24,835 nt of DNA from CAYJAD01 sp964369995 (GCA_964369995.1 CAYJHH010000027.1:1-24835); one strand, 5' to 3'. Counted from the first letter of the stretch, positions 7,215 to 14,772 are shown. The notes: generated from the sequence alone by a model not told the origin. Program-made: numbers and translations.

Positions 7215-8507
7215 ATGCAAAATACATCTCCTCTTATCATTGGTATGGCGGGCTACGGCACTGTGGGCACAGGTGTTGTGCGTACACTTGAGCAAAGTGC
7301 TGATTTAATTGAACAGCGCATTGGCAGACCCATTGTGGTAAAAAGCATCTTGGTACGTGATACCACCAAGGTGAGAAATTGTCCTTTGCCAAGTTCCGCA
7401 ACGCTTATTAGCGATCCTAGCCTCCTTACTGATGATCCAGAAATTGAAGTTATTTTAGAACTTATGGGTGGTATAGAAGCTCCGGGAGCGCTTATTGCGC
7501 GCGCTCTTGATCAAGGCAAACATGTGGTTACAGCCAATAAAGCACTTTTGGCCGAAGCTGGCACCGAACTTTTTCGCAAAGCAGAAGAAAAAGGACTTTC
7601 TTTACTTTATGAAGCCAGCGTAGCCGGCGGTATTCCCATTGTGCAAACATTAAAAGAAAGCCTTGCAGGCAATAGCATTCACTCCTTTATTGGTATTTTG
7701 AATGGAACAAGCAATTATATTCTTTCAGAAATGACCACAGAAGGCTTAAGTTTTGACACAGCCCTTACAGCCGCTCAAGAGCTTGGCTTTGCCGAAGCAG
7801 ACCCTACCCTTGATATTGACGGACACGATGCGGCCCATAAGCTAGTACTACTCATACGACTTGCTTATGGCGTAGAATACCCCTATACAGAGATGCCCGT
7901 ACACGGCATTCGCCATATGGACAAGATGGACATTGCCATAGCCCGTGAATTTGGCTATCGCATTAAACTGTTGGCACAAGCGCGCTGTGTAGATGGTGCC
8001 ATAGAAGCCGGTGTTTTCCCAACCCTTGTGCACCATAGATTTCTCATATCCAACGTGGGTGGTTCCTATAATGCTGTGCGCGTGGAAGGTAATGCTGTGG
8101 GGTCCTTATTTTTACACGGACGCGGCGCCGGAGATATGCCCACAGCTTCTGCCGTGGTGGGTGACCTCTTAACCATTGCCCGTGGTGCCAAAGCCAACAA
8201 CACCGGCTTTACCAAGCAAGTATTGGAGCATGCGCCTGTTCTAGCGCCAAGTGATGCCACATCCAGCTACTATTTACGCATTATGGTCAACGATGCTTCT
8301 GGCGTTTTGCGTGATATTGCAGGTATTATGGCAGCACAAGATATTAGCATTGCACAAGTAATTCAAAAACCCGAAGAATCCGGTACTGTACCACTTATTT
8401 TTATGACACATACCGCCAAAGCTTCTTCTATGCAAAAAGCCATAGAAAGCATTAATGCGGAAAAGTTCTCTCTTACCCCTGCGGTATGTTACCGCGTTTT
8501 GCACTAA
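7215..8507 (+). CDS. hom: Homoserine dehydrogenase with C-terminal ACT domain
   Basis: 430 residues from the ATG at 7215. A TTG at 7188 would add nine residues, but the ATG puts the nucleotide-binding loop at the usual distance from the N-terminus; neither start has a clear ribosome-binding site. The enzyme reduces aspartate semialdehyde to homoserine with NAD(P)H, the branch point to threonine and methionine. Visible motifs are the Rossmann loop GMAGYGTVG (residues 10-18), TANKALLAEAG (about 106-116), GILNGTSNYIL (about 160-170), and DPTLDIDGHDAAHK with Asp205 and the catalytic Lys209. A C-terminal ACT domain (about 352-425, NDASGVLRDIAGI) suggests feedback control by threonine, as in other Hom proteins of this layout. 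It stands alone, divergent from HK2, with no other threonine gene in the window. Confidence 0.95.
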   Translation: MQNTSPLIIGMAGYGTVGTGVVRTLEQSADLIEQRIGRPIVVKSILVRDTTKVRNCPLPSSATLISDPSLLTDDPEIEVILELMGGIEAPGALIARALDQGKHVVTANKALLAEAGTELFRKAEEKGLSLLYEASVAGGIPIVQTLKESLAGNSIHSFIGILNGTSNYILSEMTTEGLSFDTALTAAQELGFAEADPTLDIDGHDAAHKLVLLIRLAYGVEYPYTEMPVHGIRHMDKMDIAIAREFGYRIKLLAQARCVDGAIEAGVFPTLVHHRFLISNVGGSYNAVRVEGNAVGSLFLHGRGAGDMPTASAVVGDLLTIARGAKANNTGFTKQVLEHAPVLAPSDATSSYYLRIMVNDASGVLRDIAGIMAAQDISIAQVIQKPEESGTVPLIFMTHTAKASSMQKAIESINAEKFSLTPAVCYRVLH

Positions 8508-8512
8508 TAGGC

Positions 8513-8557
8513 ATCCTCACCATAAAAGCGTACAAAATGTACTTATTTGGCGAGGAT
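8513..8557 (+). terminator. Stem-loop just after hom
   Basis: ATCCTC (8513-8518) pairs with GAGGAT (8552-8557), CC with GG inside, and GTAC (8530-8533) with GTAC (8539-8542) at the tip. It begins six bases after the hom stop. There is no U-run after it, so termination here is possible but unproven. Confidence 0.4.
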
Positions 8558-8582
8558 AAAGCGCTTTAGCAAACAAAAAGGG

Positions 8583-8610
8583 AAAAGAAAATATTTTACT
8601 ATTTTCTTTT
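8583..8610. other. A/T-only style hairpin upstream of the sensorless kinase
   Basis: An 11 bp perfect inverted repeat, AAAAGAAAATA (8583-8593) with TATTTTCTTTT (8600-8610) and a 6-base loop, lies about 24 bases before the start codon at 8635. It is almost all A/T, so folding would be weak. It could be a protein-binding site or a leader structure, or it could be chance. Confidence 0.3.
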
Positions 8611-8634
8611 TAAAAATAGGAAAAAAGGCTCCAC

Positions 8635-10872
8635 ATGCAAGAAAATTTTTTAGCGAAGATTAGCCATGAGGTTCGTACCCCCATTAACGCCATAGTCGGG
8701 CTTGGTTTTTTATTTCAACAAACCAGACTTGATGATCAGCAGCGTAAATACCTTGCGACCATCATTGACTCTGCACAAAATCTCTTGCAGATATTTCAAA
8801 GTATTCTTGATTACACGGCCACAGAAGACGGTAGCCTAGAATTACAAAACCTACCTTTTCATATGGACGCCCTCCTTGAAAGCGTTGCCAAAAACACAAG
8901 GCTGCGCTGTCAAGAAAAAAGCCTTGCCTTTCATGTGAGCACAGCAGCTGATGTGCCCCCTATACTTGTGGGCGATTCCATTCGTATTTCTCAAATTCTG
9001 CAAAACATTGCGGATAATGCCGTCAAGTTTACCTCATCTGGTAGTGTAAACATTCATGTGGACATGGCCGATGTGGGGGCCAATTTAGTACGCTTTACGG
9101 TGAGAGATACCGGTATTGGCATTCCCGCAGGATATGAAAAGAAAATTTTTGACCCTTTCATGCAAGTGGATAATTCCCATACACGCACCTTTGGCGGCGC
9201 AGGACTTGGACTTGCCACCTGCAACCAATTGGTGCAGCAAATGAAAGGAAATATTTGCGTAGCTGCCAATACCCTTACCACGCAAGGCGGCACCACCTTT
9301 ACGGTGGAATTACCTTTGCCACGCGCAGAAGAAAATATGCTCATGCGTGAAGGCCCCTTACAAGGGAAGAAGGTTCTTATTATTGATCATGAACCTTTAC
9401 GTCAGCAAGTTCTTTCCAATACCATGCTTAACTTTGGCATGGAAGCGCATAGTATGGATGATCCGGAAAAAGCGCTCAAATTGATTGATAGCGCCGATAA
9501 TAATGACGAGCCTTATAACTTTGTAATTACAGCTTGGCAAACGCCAGGCATGGATAGTATAGAAACGGCTGAATACATCAAAAAGCTTCCTTTAGACCAT
9601 CCTATTCCCTTGCTTTTAATGGTTTCTAGCTACCAAATGGATGAAGTGGAAACTCTTGCTAAAGAAGCAGGTTTTTGTGCTCTGATACAAACACCTGCCA
9701 CAGAAGAAGCTTTCTATGCTCCCATGGTACAATATTATGAAGAGCAACAAGAAGCCTTAGCTCTTCAAGCTGCTGAAGAAGCCAAAGCCTCGGTAAGTAG
9801 TAGTGTGGATTCTGATGGTGTCATGCGCATACTCTTGGTGGAAGACAATGAAATTAATCAAGAAATAGCCTATGAAGTTCTCAGCTCCGCTGACTATACG
9901 GTGGATATTGCCAATAATGGGCAAGAAGCCGTGGACGCTGTGGAAAAAACAACATATGCCCTCGTCCTTATGGATATTCAAATGCCCGTGATGGATGGCC
10001 TTGAAGCTACGAAAAACATTCGCGCCGCTGGTCATAAAATGCCCATCATTGCCATGACAGCTCACGGTATGGCTGATGATAAAGAAGTATCTCTTTCTGC
10101 TGGCATGAATGCTCACTTAACTAAACCATTGGATCCCATGGCATTATTTTCTACCATGAATGCCTGGTTACCGGTGAGCGGCAGTAATACAGCAGGCGCT
10201 AAAAAAGAAGCAGAAACCAAAGAAGCTAGCATAGTTCGCCGTGAAAAGCTGCCCAATAGTTTGGACGGTTTTAACCTTGAAAATGGTTTAGCTACGGTGG
10301 CAGGTAATGAAGCGCTTTACATTAACTTACTCAGAAAATTTGCTGATAGATACGCCACCATCAATAAAGATATTAGCGAGTGCTTACAAAATAATGATAT
10401 GGAAACGGCCATACGTCACGCACATACTGTACGTGGCATTGCCGCAAACCTTGGTGCTGTGGCTTTATCCACTGCTGCAGAAGGTTTAGAAAAGGCCATA
10501 AAAAATGCCCCCGCCATGACAACACCTCTTTTGCGCACCTTAGTGGTTCGTTTAACAGAGGCGGTGGATTCTATTCATAATTGCTTTGGCACCTTACATG
10601 CCGATGTGGAATCGGATTCTGCCAAAAGCATTGAAGATTGCCTGAATAAAGCAGAGCGTGAACATGCACGTCATGTACTTAATCAGGCCATTACACATAT
10701 GGATGAAGATTGGGGGCATGCCATAGACACCGTAGTATACTTACTCGATCGCCTACAAGGTACTGCAGCAGAATCAGAGCTTTTGCACCTAAAGCAGGCC
10801 ATTGAAGACTTTGAAACATCGGCCGCAGAAAAGTATAACCGTTCCATTCAAAAACTTTTGAAAACATCATAG
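8635..10872 (+). CDS. Sensorless hybrid histidine kinase: HisKA-HATPase-REC(degenerate)-REC-HPt (HK3)
   Basis: 745 residues. The protein starts directly at the H-box: His11 in KISHEVRTPIN is the phospho-acceptor, so there is no room for a sensor domain. The ATG at 8635 has AAAAAGG six bases upstream, and an in-frame TAG five codons before it closes the frame. HATPase_c follows (NIADNAVKFT, DTGIGIP, GGAGLGL, about 75-230). Receiver 1 (about 246-365) is degenerate: Ala300 replaces the phospho-acceptor Asp (VITAWQTPGMD) and Thr353 replaces the conserved Lys (IQTPAT). Receiver 2 (about 397-512) is intact: VEDNE, Asp447, Lys497. An HPt domain (about 545-625) has His597 in HAHTVRGIAANLG. A helical C-terminal tail of about 90 residues follows. 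No membrane segment. It is probably a cytoplasmic phosphorelay protein acting with a partner sensor. Confidence 0.9.
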   Translation: MQENFLAKISHEVRTPINAIVGLGFLFQQTRLDDQQRKYLATIIDSAQNLLQIFQSILDYTATEDGSLELQNLPFHMDALLESVAKNTRLRCQEKSLAFHVSTAADVPPILVGDSIRISQILQNIADNAVKFTSSGSVNIHVDMADVGANLVRFTVRDTGIGIPAGYEKKIFDPFMQVDNSHTRTFGGAGLGLATCNQLVQQMKGNICVAANTLTTQGGTTFTVELPLPRAEENMLMREGPLQGKKVLIIDHEPLRQQVLSNTMLNFGMEAHSMDDPEKALKLIDSADNNDEPYNFVITAWQTPGMDSIETAEYIKKLPLDHPIPLLLMVSSYQMDEVETLAKEAGFCALIQTPATEEAFYAPMVQYYEEQQEALALQAAEEAKASVSSSVDSDGVMRILLVEDNEINQEIAYEVLSSADYTVDIANNGQEAVDAVEKTTYALVLMDIQMPVMDGLEATKNIRAAGHKMPIIAMTAHGMADDKEVSLSAGMNAHLTKPLDPMALFSTMNAWLPVSGSNTAGAKKEAETKEASIVRREKLPNSLDGFNLENGLATVAGNEALYINLLRKFADRYATINKDISECLQNNDMETAIRHAHTVRGIAANLGAVALSTAAEGLEKAIKNAPAMTTPLLRTLVVRLTEAVDSIHNCFGTLHADVESDSAKSIEDCLNKAEREHARHVLNQAITHMDEDWGHAIDTVVYLLDRLQGTAAESELLHLKQAIEDFETSAAEKYNRSIQKLLKTS

Positions 10873-10885
10873 TATGTTATTTTTC

Positions 10886-10912
10886 TAAGGGAATACCTTG
10901 TGTATTCCCTTA
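10886..10912 (+). terminator. 11 bp perfect hairpin after HK3
   Basis: TAAGGGAATAC (10886-10896) pairs with GTATTCCCTTA (10902-10912) around a 5-base loop, 13 bases after the HK3 stop. No U-run follows. It may stabilise the 3' end or pause polymerase ahead of the stronger terminator 18 bases downstream. Confidence 0.4.
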
Positions 10913-10930
10913 CTATAGACGAATTCTTAC

Positions 10931-10952
10931 AAGGGCTTTGCAGCCCTTTTTT
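10931..10952 (+). terminator. Intrinsic terminator for HK3, directly in front of the HPP gene
   Basis: AAGGGCT (10931-10937), loop TTGC, AGCCCTT (10942-10948), with a six-base T-run over 10947-10952: a textbook Rho-independent terminator. The T-run ends 11 bases before the ATG at 10964, leaving almost no space for a separate promoter or a strong ribosome-binding site. Confidence 0.75.
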
Positions 10953-10963
10953 ACTGAGCTACC

Positions 10964-11497
10964 ATGAAATACAACTTTAATCACAAAGATTTTCTTGAAA
11001 AACATCATAAAGTTGTTGATGCTTTTTGGGCCTGGGTGGGCTCCTCGCTTTGCCTTTTATGTATTGTTTTGCTTGATAATTATTATTTTCAAGCCCATGA
11101 CATAGATTTGCTTATGGCATCTTTTGGTGCCTCTGCTGTGTTAGTTTTTGGCGCCCCCAATAGCCCTTTGGCGCAACCTCGTAATGTCATGGGCGGACAA
11201 TTCATCTCTGCCATTGCCGGCGTAACATGCCAATTGCTTCTTTCCGCACACCCTACTCTGGCAGCCTGTACCTCAGTTTCTTTGGCCATTTTCCTTATGA
11301 CCATTACCAAAACGCTGCATCCTCCTGGAGGCGCTTCTGCTTTGCTTGCAGTGGTAGGAGACACTTCCATTAAAAATCTTGGCTATACCTATTCTTTGGT
11401 GCCTTGCCTTTTGGGAGCCAGTATTGTGGTGAGCATTGGTGCCATCTTAAGCTATGCCACAGGAAGAAAAAAATACCCCTTACATTGGTGGAAATAA
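10964..11497 (+). CDS. HPP-family integral membrane protein
   Basis: 177 residues, the usual size for a bacterial stand-alone HPP protein. Family landmarks are ASFGASAVLVFGAP (about 52-65), SPLAQPRNVMGGQ (about 67-79) and the naming motif HPPGGASAL (about 118-126). Hydrophobic segments fall at about 24-40, 48-64, 80-112 (probably two) and 140-163, so four or five membrane helices. A plant chloroplast HPP protein has been linked to nitrite transport; the bacterial substrate is not settled, so I do not assign one. The only start that keeps the N-terminus is the ATG at 10964, which has a weak ribosome-binding site (TGAG) and lies just behind a terminator. A good terminator follows the gene at 11584. 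Confidence 0.88.
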   Translation: MKYNFNHKDFLEKHHKVVDAFWAWVGSSLCLLCIVLLDNYYFQAHDIDLLMASFGASAVLVFGAPNSPLAQPRNVMGGQFISAIAGVTCQLLLSAHPTLAACTSVSLAIFLMTITKTLHPPGGASALLAVVGDTSIKNLGYTYSLVPCLLGASIVVSIGAILSYATGRKKYPLHWWK

Positions 11498-11583
11498 CAA
11501 GACATATGGCAAGCGAGCGCATTTTTACCAAAACCTTGGTATGCCCCCCTGTTCCCCCAAAAGCCCCCTCATATAGTAAGAAT

Positions 11584-11612
11584 CCACCAGCCTAGCTGGT
11601 GGTTTTCTTTTC
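11584..11612 (+). terminator. Intrinsic terminator for the HPP gene
   Basis: CCACCAGC (11584-11591), a 3-base loop and GCTGGTGG (11595-11602), followed by TTTTCTTTTT-like sequence to 11611. Strong stem and T-rich tail on the plus strand. Confidence 0.8.
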
Positions 11613-11615
11613 CAC

Positions 11616-11654
11616 AAAAAGACAAAGCCCCTTGGTAAAACACCTAGGGGCTTT
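11616..11654 (-). terminator. Intrinsic terminator for the lipoprotein gene at 11677
   Basis: On the minus strand AAAGCCCC (11647-11654) pairs with GGGGCTTT (11624-11631), with GGT/ACC continuing inside after one mismatch. A five-base T-run follows three bases on (11616-11620). Together with the plus-strand terminator at 11584 it insulates the convergent HPP and lipoprotein genes. Confidence 0.7.
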
Positions 11655-11676
11655 AAAAATCTATATACCTATGCCA

Positions 11677-11934
11677 TTACTTACTAGGCCAAATGTGCGC
11701 CATTTGCGCATCGGTATACCCAAATCGGGTGCGCATGCATACCTTAAAATAGTCATTGCTGGTAGGATTTAAAGGATCCACCGTGGCATTGGTCATATCT
11801 TGAGCTTGCTCAAAACACTCAGCTTTTGCAGCTTCAATATCTGCAGCGAGCATACTGCCTTCACGTTTCGCAGCACAAGCACTTAAAATACTTACCATGG
11901 CCACTAAAAGAAGCATTACTTTTACTTTCGACAT
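11677..11934 (-). CDS. Small lipoprotein with conserved Cys pair (paralogue of the one at 13317)
   Basis: 85 residues. A type II signal peptide is clear: basic N-terminus, hydrophobic core, lipobox LSAC with the lipidated Cys20. The mature part of about 65 residues has two further cysteines, Cys40 and Cys66, 26 residues apart, around VDP and a YFxxCMxTRxGY signature (DYFKVCMRTRFGY). The lipoprotein at 13317 shares the lipobox, the VDP, the 26-residue Cys spacing and this signature, so the two are paralogues. The ATG at 11934 has AGGAGGG closely upstream. It lies 33 bases after the diguanylate cyclase on the same strand and has its own terminator. The cysteines could form a periplasmic disulphide; that is inference. 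I do not recognise a named family. Confidence 0.85.
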   Translation of the reverse strand: MSKVKVMLLLVAMVSILSACAAKREGSMLAADIEAAKAECFEQAQDMTNATVDPLNPTSNDYFKVCMRTRFGYTDAQMAHIWPSK

Positions 11935-11967
11935 ATGCCCTCCTAAAAGATAAGAATATTAGAAAAA

Positions 11968-13137
11968 TTAGTTATTGATGAAGAAAATATTTCTTCCGCT
12001 GGATTTTGCTTTGTACAAACACTGGTCAGCAATGGACATGGGCAGTTTTGAGTCACTACTTTCATTACCGGCATATATCCCTAAACTGATAGTAAGATAC
12101 AGTTTCTCTGAGCTAAAATGAAAAGGAGTTTTTTGAATATGTAAGCGAAAACGCTCTGCAGCTATTTCAGCTTCCACCGCCGTACAATGGGGCATAACAA
12201 TAACAAATTCTTCCCCTCCCCAACGGAAAAGCATATCCGCCGTACGAATTTGTTTTTTCAACTCCACTGCCAAGTGTTTTAACACTTCATCCCCAAGGTC
12301 ATGCCCAAAGGTGTCGTTAACTCTTTTAAAATGGTCAATGTCAAGCAAAGCCACAGCATAATTTTGCCCTGTACGATGCGTATTTGCCATAACCCACTCT
12401 AAAAATTTATCAAAATAGCGTCTATTACCAAGACCTGTAAGAGCATCGGTGAGTGAAGTTTGCCCAATATGCATTACAGCGTTTTGCAAAGCTTTATACG
12501 TCCTTGAACGTGCATATTCAATACAAGCCACAAGAATAAAACTACCACTCATACAAATTAATAGGCGTAATTGCGTACCAAACTCAATGGGATTTATGGC
12601 CAAATTGCTCAAAGGCGTGAAAAAAAGCATCATGAGCAAGGCAAGAAAAGTTAAAAAAAGGATACTTCCCATACGTAGACCCATGGTCAAAATACAAATG
12701 GGAGGGAAAATATTCACCCACAGTAAGGAGCGATGGTCAGGGCTTTGATCAAAAATAACAATAAAAAGCCCCAAAAGCATGAGCATGACCCATAAAAGCA
12801 CAGAGACATACACATCTTTACATTTTTCTTTCACAAGACAAAAAAAAGAACCCAAACTAATTAAAAGAATGAAAAACAAAGGATAGAGAAAAACGGAATC
12901 TCTCTCCGTAAGGTTCATAATAAAACTGAGGCCGGAGCAAGCGCACACCATACCATTAAGCACAAAAGTGCGTACGCGTTCAAAAGTGTTTTCACTTAAA
13001 CTTACCGGAAGCCCCCCCACACCTTTGGCTTCACTCATGGAAAAAAAGTCGGCTATATTATATGATTTTTCAACTTCTAATGGCTTGTCTTGATGCAACA
13101 TGTTTGCTCGCAGTGGTAAAAAATTGTAATAATGCAT
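11968..13137 (-). CDS. Membrane-anchored diguanylate cyclase (GGDEF domain)
   Basis: 389 residues. After a soluble stretch of about 55 residues come about six hydrophobic segments between 57 and 208, then a short linker and a GGDEF domain from about 225. The domain begins with the usual TDALTGLGNRRYFD, has the metal/substrate region LLDIDHFKRVNDTFGHDLGD, and the active site GGEEF at 307-311. RTAD at 298-301 fits the product-inhibition I-site (RxxD five residues before the active site). It should therefore make cyclic di-GMP and be feedback-inhibited. No EAL or HD-GYP partner is in the window. The start is uncertain: ATG 13137 is used, but ATGs at 13101 and 13038 are possible and none has a clear ribosome-binding site. 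It is flanked on both sides by paralogous lipoproteins on the same strand. Confidence 0.92.
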   Translation of the reverse strand: MHYYNFLPLRANMLHQDKPLEVEKSYNIADFFSMSEAKGVGGLPVSLSENTFERVRTFVLNGMVCACSGLSFIMNLTERDSVFLYPLFFILLISLGSFFCLVKEKCKDVYVSVLLWVMLMLLGLFIVIFDQSPDHRSLLWVNIFPPICILTMGLRMGSILFLTFLALLMMLFFTPLSNLAINPIEFGTQLRLLICMSGSFILVACIEYARSRTYKALQNAVMHIGQTSLTDALTGLGNRRYFDKFLEWVMANTHRTGQNYAVALLDIDHFKRVNDTFGHDLGDEVLKHLAVELKKQIRTADMLFRWGGEEFVIVMPHCTAVEAEIAAERFRLHIQKTPFHFSSEKLYLTISLGIYAGNESSDSKLPMSIADQCLYKAKSSGRNIFFINN

Positions 13138-13316
13138 TGGTAATACAAGTAAAACTTATAAAATCAATCCATTGCCGTTAAATCAACGTACAGAAAAAAT
13201 CTACAATTTCCTTTAGGGTCATAACAAAAGACATATAAAAAGTCCAGAATAATACCATGATTTTTGCTGGCCTGAACGGTTCTTTAAGATGTATTTAACC
13301 GCTTTTACCTCACATT

Positions 13317-13583
13317 TTACCTAAAAGTATGTCTATTATATCTCAATTTACGAATTTGCTCATAGCTATACCCATAGCGTGTTTTCATGCACATGGTAAA
13401 ATAGTTATTCCAGTACATATTGCTCGAAGTATGCGGTGGATCCACTATGGCATCAGCATCTTCCACGCACACTTCCAAAGCGTCACGCAATCGCATTTCT
13501 TCATAGGTAAGCGGTTCTTGTTCTTGCACAGCACATGCTCCCAAGGTCATAATCATAAAACCAGCCATGAGTATTTTATACAT
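13317..13583 (-). CDS. Small lipoprotein with conserved Cys pair (paralogue of the one at 11677)
   Basis: 88 residues. Signal peptide with lipobox LGAC (lipidated Cys17). The mature domain has Cys39 and Cys65, again 26 residues apart, with IVDPP and NYFTMCMKTRYGY matching the other lipoprotein. The C-terminus is longer and basic (KLRYNRHTFR). The ATG at 13583 has GAGAGG six bases upstream. The gene starts 17 bases after the thioesterase stop, so it is probably the last gene of the DUF523-thioesterase-lipoprotein operon, and the cyclase gene follows after 179 bases. Function unknown; an outer-membrane or periplasmic location is inferred from the lipobox. Confidence 0.82.
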   Translation of the reverse strand: MYKILMAGFMIMTLGACAVQEQEPLTYEEMRLRDALEVCVEDADAIVDPPHTSSNMYWNNYFTMCMKTRYGYSYEQIRKLRYNRHTFR

Positions 13584-13600
13584 TATAAGCCTCTCTTTTT

Positions 13601-14059
13601 TTACGCCTTAAGGGCATCTGCGTTTTGATTCACCAAGGCATCTATGGACACATGCGTATTATAACCTGTCATGGTAGCTACTGCTATTAAAGTATCATCA
13701 CTATCATACACACGCACATCAAAAATTCCTAAGGTTTTACCACAGCGTACTGTGCTGGCCTCAGCTCGCAAGGGGCCGATTTTTCCAGGCTCCAAATACG
13801 ATATGGAAGATTGTGCCGTCACAAAGAAATCTCCTGAAGCATGCGCCGCTGCTGCAAAAGCCATATCCACAAGCGAATAAATAGCTCCGCCATGAGCATG
13901 ACCCAAGCCATTGCGATGCAAAGGGCTTAAAGGCATGGTGGCCACGGCGCGTTGCTCACTAATATGGGTAATATCTATTTGGAGTTGCGAAGCGAAACTA
14001 TCATTGTCATGAAAATATTTATTGAGTGTTTCGGCATTAAATTTTTTAGAACAAGACAT
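13601..14059 (-). CDS. PaaI-like hotdog-fold acyl-CoA thioesterase
   Basis: 152 residues, one hotdog domain. The segment LHRNGLGHAHGGAIYSLVD (Asn50, HGG at 56-58, Asp65) matches the helix and catalytic region of PaaI/YbgC-type thioesterases, in which the Asp and Asn positions activate water and orient the thioester. The following strands (SSISYLEPGKIGPLRAEA) are typical. These enzymes hydrolyse acyl-CoA thioesters, often of aromatic or medium-chain acids; the substrate here cannot be told. It lies 20 bases after the DUF523 gene and 17 bases before a lipoprotein gene, so it is probably the middle gene of a three-gene unit. Confidence 0.87.
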   Translation of the reverse strand: MSCSKKFNAETLNKYFHDNDSFASQLQIDITHISEQRAVATMPLSPLHRNGLGHAHGGAIYSLVDMAFAAAAHASGDFFVTAQSSISYLEPGKIGPLRAEASTVRCGKTLGIFDVRVYDSDDTLIAVATMTGYNTHVSIDALVNQNADALKA

Positions 14060-14079
14060 ACAAATTCCTACAACTATGG

Positions 14080-14541
14080 TTAAAGATCAAACGGTAACTG
14101 TTCTTCGCTAAACACAGCAAAGCCCGCCTGCACAAGCATATGCGCAAAAATACCTTGTCCAGGTACCAAACATTTAGAAAAGGATCCGTCATACACTGCA
14201 TGGGCTCCACAAGAAGGTGAACGGCTTTTCACAATGGCAACGGTGCACCCAGCCTCTTGGGCTTGTAATAAAGCCCTTTGCGCCCCTGTTATGAAGGCAG
14301 AGGTTTGATCATAGCCCAAGGCATTAACCACACGCTTTTGTAAGGGCGCATAGCCTCCTTTCAGAGCACTTTGCAACTCACATGGTACACGAGGTATGCA
14401 AAGCCCGCCCAACACTTCTGGGCATACAGGCAAAGCTCTGCCCTCATCCACAAGGGTTCGCACCGCCTCACAAAGGTTGGCCTTACCATCATAACGACAA
14501 GCCACCCCTGCCAAACAAGCACTTACAACGTATTGCATCAT
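14080..14541 (-). CDS. DUF523 family protein
   Basis: 153 residues, the usual size of the stand-alone domain. Family landmarks are SACLAGVACRYDG (residues 7-19), VCPEVLGGL and the following PR-P-E (39-55), and KSRSPSCG (105-112). The cysteines at 9, 15, 40 and 111 fall in these conserved blocks and could bind a metal or sulphur species; the protein has nine cysteines in all. The biochemical role of the family is not established, so none is assigned. The first two codons are both ATG (14541, 14538) and no strong ribosome-binding site is visible. It is the first gene of the unit that continues with the thioesterase. Confidence 0.85.
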   Translation of the reverse strand: MMQYVVSACLAGVACRYDGKANLCEAVRTLVDEGRALPVCPEVLGGLCIPRVPCELQSALKGGYAPLQKRVVNALGYDQTSAFITGAQRALLQAQEAGCTVAIVKSRSPSCGAHAVYDGSFSKCLVPGQGIFAHMLVQAGFAVFSEEQLPFDL

Positions 14542-14671
14542 GGTGTAAAAGTACAGGAAGGCTATGAAATTTGCAATATTTTATTTCTTAGTATTTTACT
14601 ATGAATTAAATGACAAAGTATATATCTTTCAACCCATATAAAGAGCGTTTTGCGAGGATGGGGGCAGTTTG

Positions 14672-14722
14672 AGGAGGGGTGGGGTGGTTTTGGGTTGTGG
14701 CAAAAGCCCCCCTTCTCCCCTC
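14672..14722. repeat. Imperfect G/C-tract hairpin after the lon terminator (decayed member of the hairpin family)
   Basis: Read on the minus strand, GAGGGGAGAAGGGGGGCTTTT (14702-14722 region) can fold on a partner with AAAACC, CCCC and CCCCTC blocks (14675-14693). The order of blocks, GAGGGG then GGGG then CTTTT, parallels the left arm of the hairpin at 24791. The pairing has several mismatches, so it may be a degenerate copy. Confidence 0.4.
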
Positions 14723-14740
14723 AAAAAAGGAACTCTCTAC

Positions 14741-14765
14741 AATAAAAAGGGAGCCGTAGCTCCCT
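14741..14765 (-). terminator. Intrinsic terminator for lon
   Basis: On the minus strand AGGGAGC/GCTCCCT-type pairing of 14759-14765 with 14748-14754, a 4-base loop, then a T-rich tail (14741-14748). It begins eight bases after the lon stop. Confidence 0.8.
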
Positions 14766-14772
14766 ATAATTA

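Noticed and set aside
8508..8634. Possible decayed sensor domain of HK3 between hom and HK3
   Set aside because: Only 127 bases are available, mostly two hairpins and A-runs with stops in the HK3 frame; nothing resembles a PAS or GAF remnant.
13138..13316. Promoter for the GGDEF gene (TGGACT-N17-TATGAC and TTGATT boxes)
   Set aside because: Only four of six matches in each box and a start codon that is itself uncertain; not listed as a feature.
14542..14671. Promoter for the DUF523 operon, for example TTGTCA or TTGAAA boxes on the minus strand
   Set aside because: Candidate -35 boxes do not pair with an acceptable -10 at 16-18 bases; the AT-rich sequence offers many weak matches.
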